From assembly GCA_025766275.1 (NCBI GenBank), contig JAFKAC010000128.1:1-64000 (forward strand): 64,000 nt of DNA. The letters are read 5' to 3'. The notes under the pieces were generated by a model that was not told where the DNA came from, did not search any database, and saw nothing but the letters and a program-made list of their open reading frames with translations. Positions within the stretch are counted from its first letter, which is position 1. Every line of letters begins with the position of its first letter. This stretch comes from Lactarius indigo (Eukaryota; Basidiomycota; Agaricomycetes; Russulales; Russulaceae). Made by a program: the position numbers and the translations under genes. Shown one piece after another: positions 62,784-64,000 of the stretch.

Positions 62784-64000
62784 TCACATGTCGAGTTCTT
62801 CGGCTGCCTCGGGTATATCTTCGTCGTCTTCGCTCTCCTGGGTGCCTTGCCATGGGTCCACATCCGGTTCGCCACTGGCTTCCAATTCGCGCAACCGAGC
62901 GACCGAGACGTCCAAATGTTGTTCTAGGTCGGGTATGTCCATATATTCGCGGGCGAAATACGGCACCACTCTGAAGGCTGCTATGGTGCTGTGTAGTAGT
63001 GTGCCGTCAAGTTCGCATACTATGTAGGCCCCTCCTTTGTTTCGCGAGACCACTACTAGTGGTCCGAAGTAGCGCGGCCGCATTTTGCGATTCAGCGCTT
63101 TTTCTATCGCGGTGTTGCGGATTAGGACTAGAGCGCCTCTTTTGAAATCGTAGTCGCGAATTGTTGCCGAGTGTGCCTTCTCGAACCGAAGGGCCGCGCG
63201 ATTGCGGTGTTCGTGGACTCTCGCCTTGAGCCGGTCTAAGTCTTCCAGTCGCTTTTGTAGAGCTACCGCCCGCCGGGCGATGAGGTCGGTTGTCGCTAGT
63301 ATTGAATCGGGTGGGGGCGATAGATAGTTTGCTTCTACGATGTCGAAGGGTAGCAGTGGGTGAACACCGGTCGCCGCGAAGAATGGCGAGCAGCCGAGAT
63401 GCTTCCGCGGCGTAACGTGCTCCAACCAGAATACGGAATATGTCGCCTGCGGCCAGCGGTTTTGCTCACCGTCGACCGCTTTAAACAGCGCTTGCCGCAC
63501 ATCGAAGTGCGCGCGCTCTACTATGCCATTCGCGCGAGAGTTATATCCGCTTATCCTAATATGCGTCACGTGGTACTTGCGTTCCAAGTGGCCGAGCGCT
63601 GCGACGAAGGGCTTGCCGTTATCTGAGACTATTTCTGTCAGCGTTCCCCATCGGCATAGTACATCTTGGAATATCCAGTCGCCGAGTGCCTGAGCCGTTT
63701 CTTTTCGGAGCATTCTAAATTCTGGGTATCCGGTCAGAGAGCAGCGGCCTTGTACAATGTAGGAGTAGCCGGCGGCACGCGGGAGGTGCATTGTGTCCAT
63801 ATACATCTTCGCAAATAAAGGTGCGGGGGTGGCGACCACTGGCGGTATTGAGATTTGCTGGGTCTGCCGGGTCTGGCAGACATGGCAGGTGCGCACGTAC
63901 CAAGCGATGTCGTCGCCCATGAATGGCCACCAGTACCGTTCTATTAGTAGAGCTCGGGTCGCGTAGAAGCCGCGGTGCCCGGTATCGTCGTGGGCCGCGT
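62784..64000 (-). CDS. Ty3/gypsy integrase (3' end of pol), partial
   Basis: The minus-strand frame enters from the right window edge (63998) and ends at 62784. It begins in the HHCC zinc region (HDDTGHRGFYATR...WYVRTCHVCQ), then the catalytic core: MDTMHLPRAAGYSYIV (first Asp), IVSDNGKPFVAALG (second Asp) and NGIVERAHFDVRQAL (Glu), and the C-terminal module with MRPRYFGPLVVVSRNKGGAYIVCELDGT (GPY/F-like). No chromodomain follows; the tail is acidic. Reverse transcriptase and protease should lie upstream, beyond the window. The order RT before integrase and this integrase type identify a Ty3/gypsy element. No frameshift is visible, so the element may be recent. Confidence 0.9.
   Translation of the reverse strand, partial: AAHDDTGHRGFYATRALLIERYWWPFMGDDIAWYVRTCHVCQTRQTQQISIPPVVATPAPLFAKMYMDTMHLPRAAGYSYIVQGRCSLTGYPEFRMLRKETAQALGDWIFQDVLCRWGTLTEIVSDNGKPFVAALGHLERKYHVTHIRISGYNSRANGIVERAHFDVRQALFKAVDGEQNRWPQATYSVFWLEHVTPRKHLGCSPFFAATGVHPLLPFDIVEANYLSPPPDSILATTDLIARRAVALQKRLEDLDRLKARVHEHRNRAALRFEKAHSATIRDYDFKRGALVLIRNTAIEKALNRKMRPRYFGPLVVVSRNKGGAYIVCELDGTLLHSTIAAFRVVPYFAREYMDIPDLEQHLDVSVARLRELEASGEPDVDPWQGTQESEDDEDIPEAAEELDM

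Overview
This is nuclear DNA of a filamentous fungus, most likely an Agaricomycete (mushroom-forming basidiomycete). Genes carry many short GT-AG introns of about 40-60 bp. The gene families seen (a TET/JBP-like dioxygenase, DUF6589, WD40 proteins with a C-terminal membrane anchor, PHD-finger and Spt5-like proteins) are typical of that class. About a third of the window is transposable elements, and many of the host-like genes are broken. It reads as a transposon-rich accessory or heterochromatic region rather than a housekeeping locus. Species cannot be set from the sequence; a Ceratobasidiaceae-like fungus is a guess.

Layout. 1-238: the 3' end of a DUF6589 gene, repeated in inverted orientation at 24.5-24.7 kb. 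474-8493: a multi-exon PHD-finger gene cut in two by a full-length, apparently young Ty1/copia element (1711-8072; identical-looking 619-bp LTRs, 5-bp target duplication, one intact 1440-residue gag-pol frame). 9.1-10.3 kb: ruins of another copia element. 10.6-20.3 kb: decayed housekeeping gene fragments: the C-terminal half of UDP-glucose:glycoprotein glucosyltransferase (UGGT), RRS1, a polo-like kinase with lost catalytic residues, the N-terminal part of UGGT in swapped order, and a condensin subunit. 20.9-24 kb (minus): a TET/JBP-like dioxygenase with an apparently sound gene structure, and a truncated Spt5-like gene. 24.2-34.5 kb (minus): a DUF6589 pseudogene split by a second copia element (26678-34134), which itself holds a solo LTR of the first family; a large hairpin lies at its 3' end. 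35.2-36.3 kb: a 5'-truncated LINE with a poly(A) tail. 36-54 kb: mostly ordinary-looking multi-exon genes: a SAP-like protein, a REB1-like Myb protein, a WD40 membrane protein, a second and longer Spt5-like gene, and several hypotheticals, with MITE-like elements and direct repeats. 54.4-55.1 kb: a terminal-inverted-repeat element. 58-64 kb: a GC/CpG-rich block with three related small genes on the plus strand facing the 3' end of a Ty3/gypsy integrase on the minus strand, which runs off the window.

How the parts relate. The genes are not an operon or pathway. The recurring theme is chromatin and mobile DNA: a candidate DNA-modification enzyme (TET/JBP-like), elongation factor paralogues (Spt5-like), PHD, SAP and Myb proteins, interleaved with retroelements that have cut several of them. 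The least explained item is the three-gene paralogous cluster (one member with a Zn2Cys6-like cysteine cluster) antisense to gypsy pol at 59-62.4 kb. All gene models and homologies come from reading the sequence; no searches were run.
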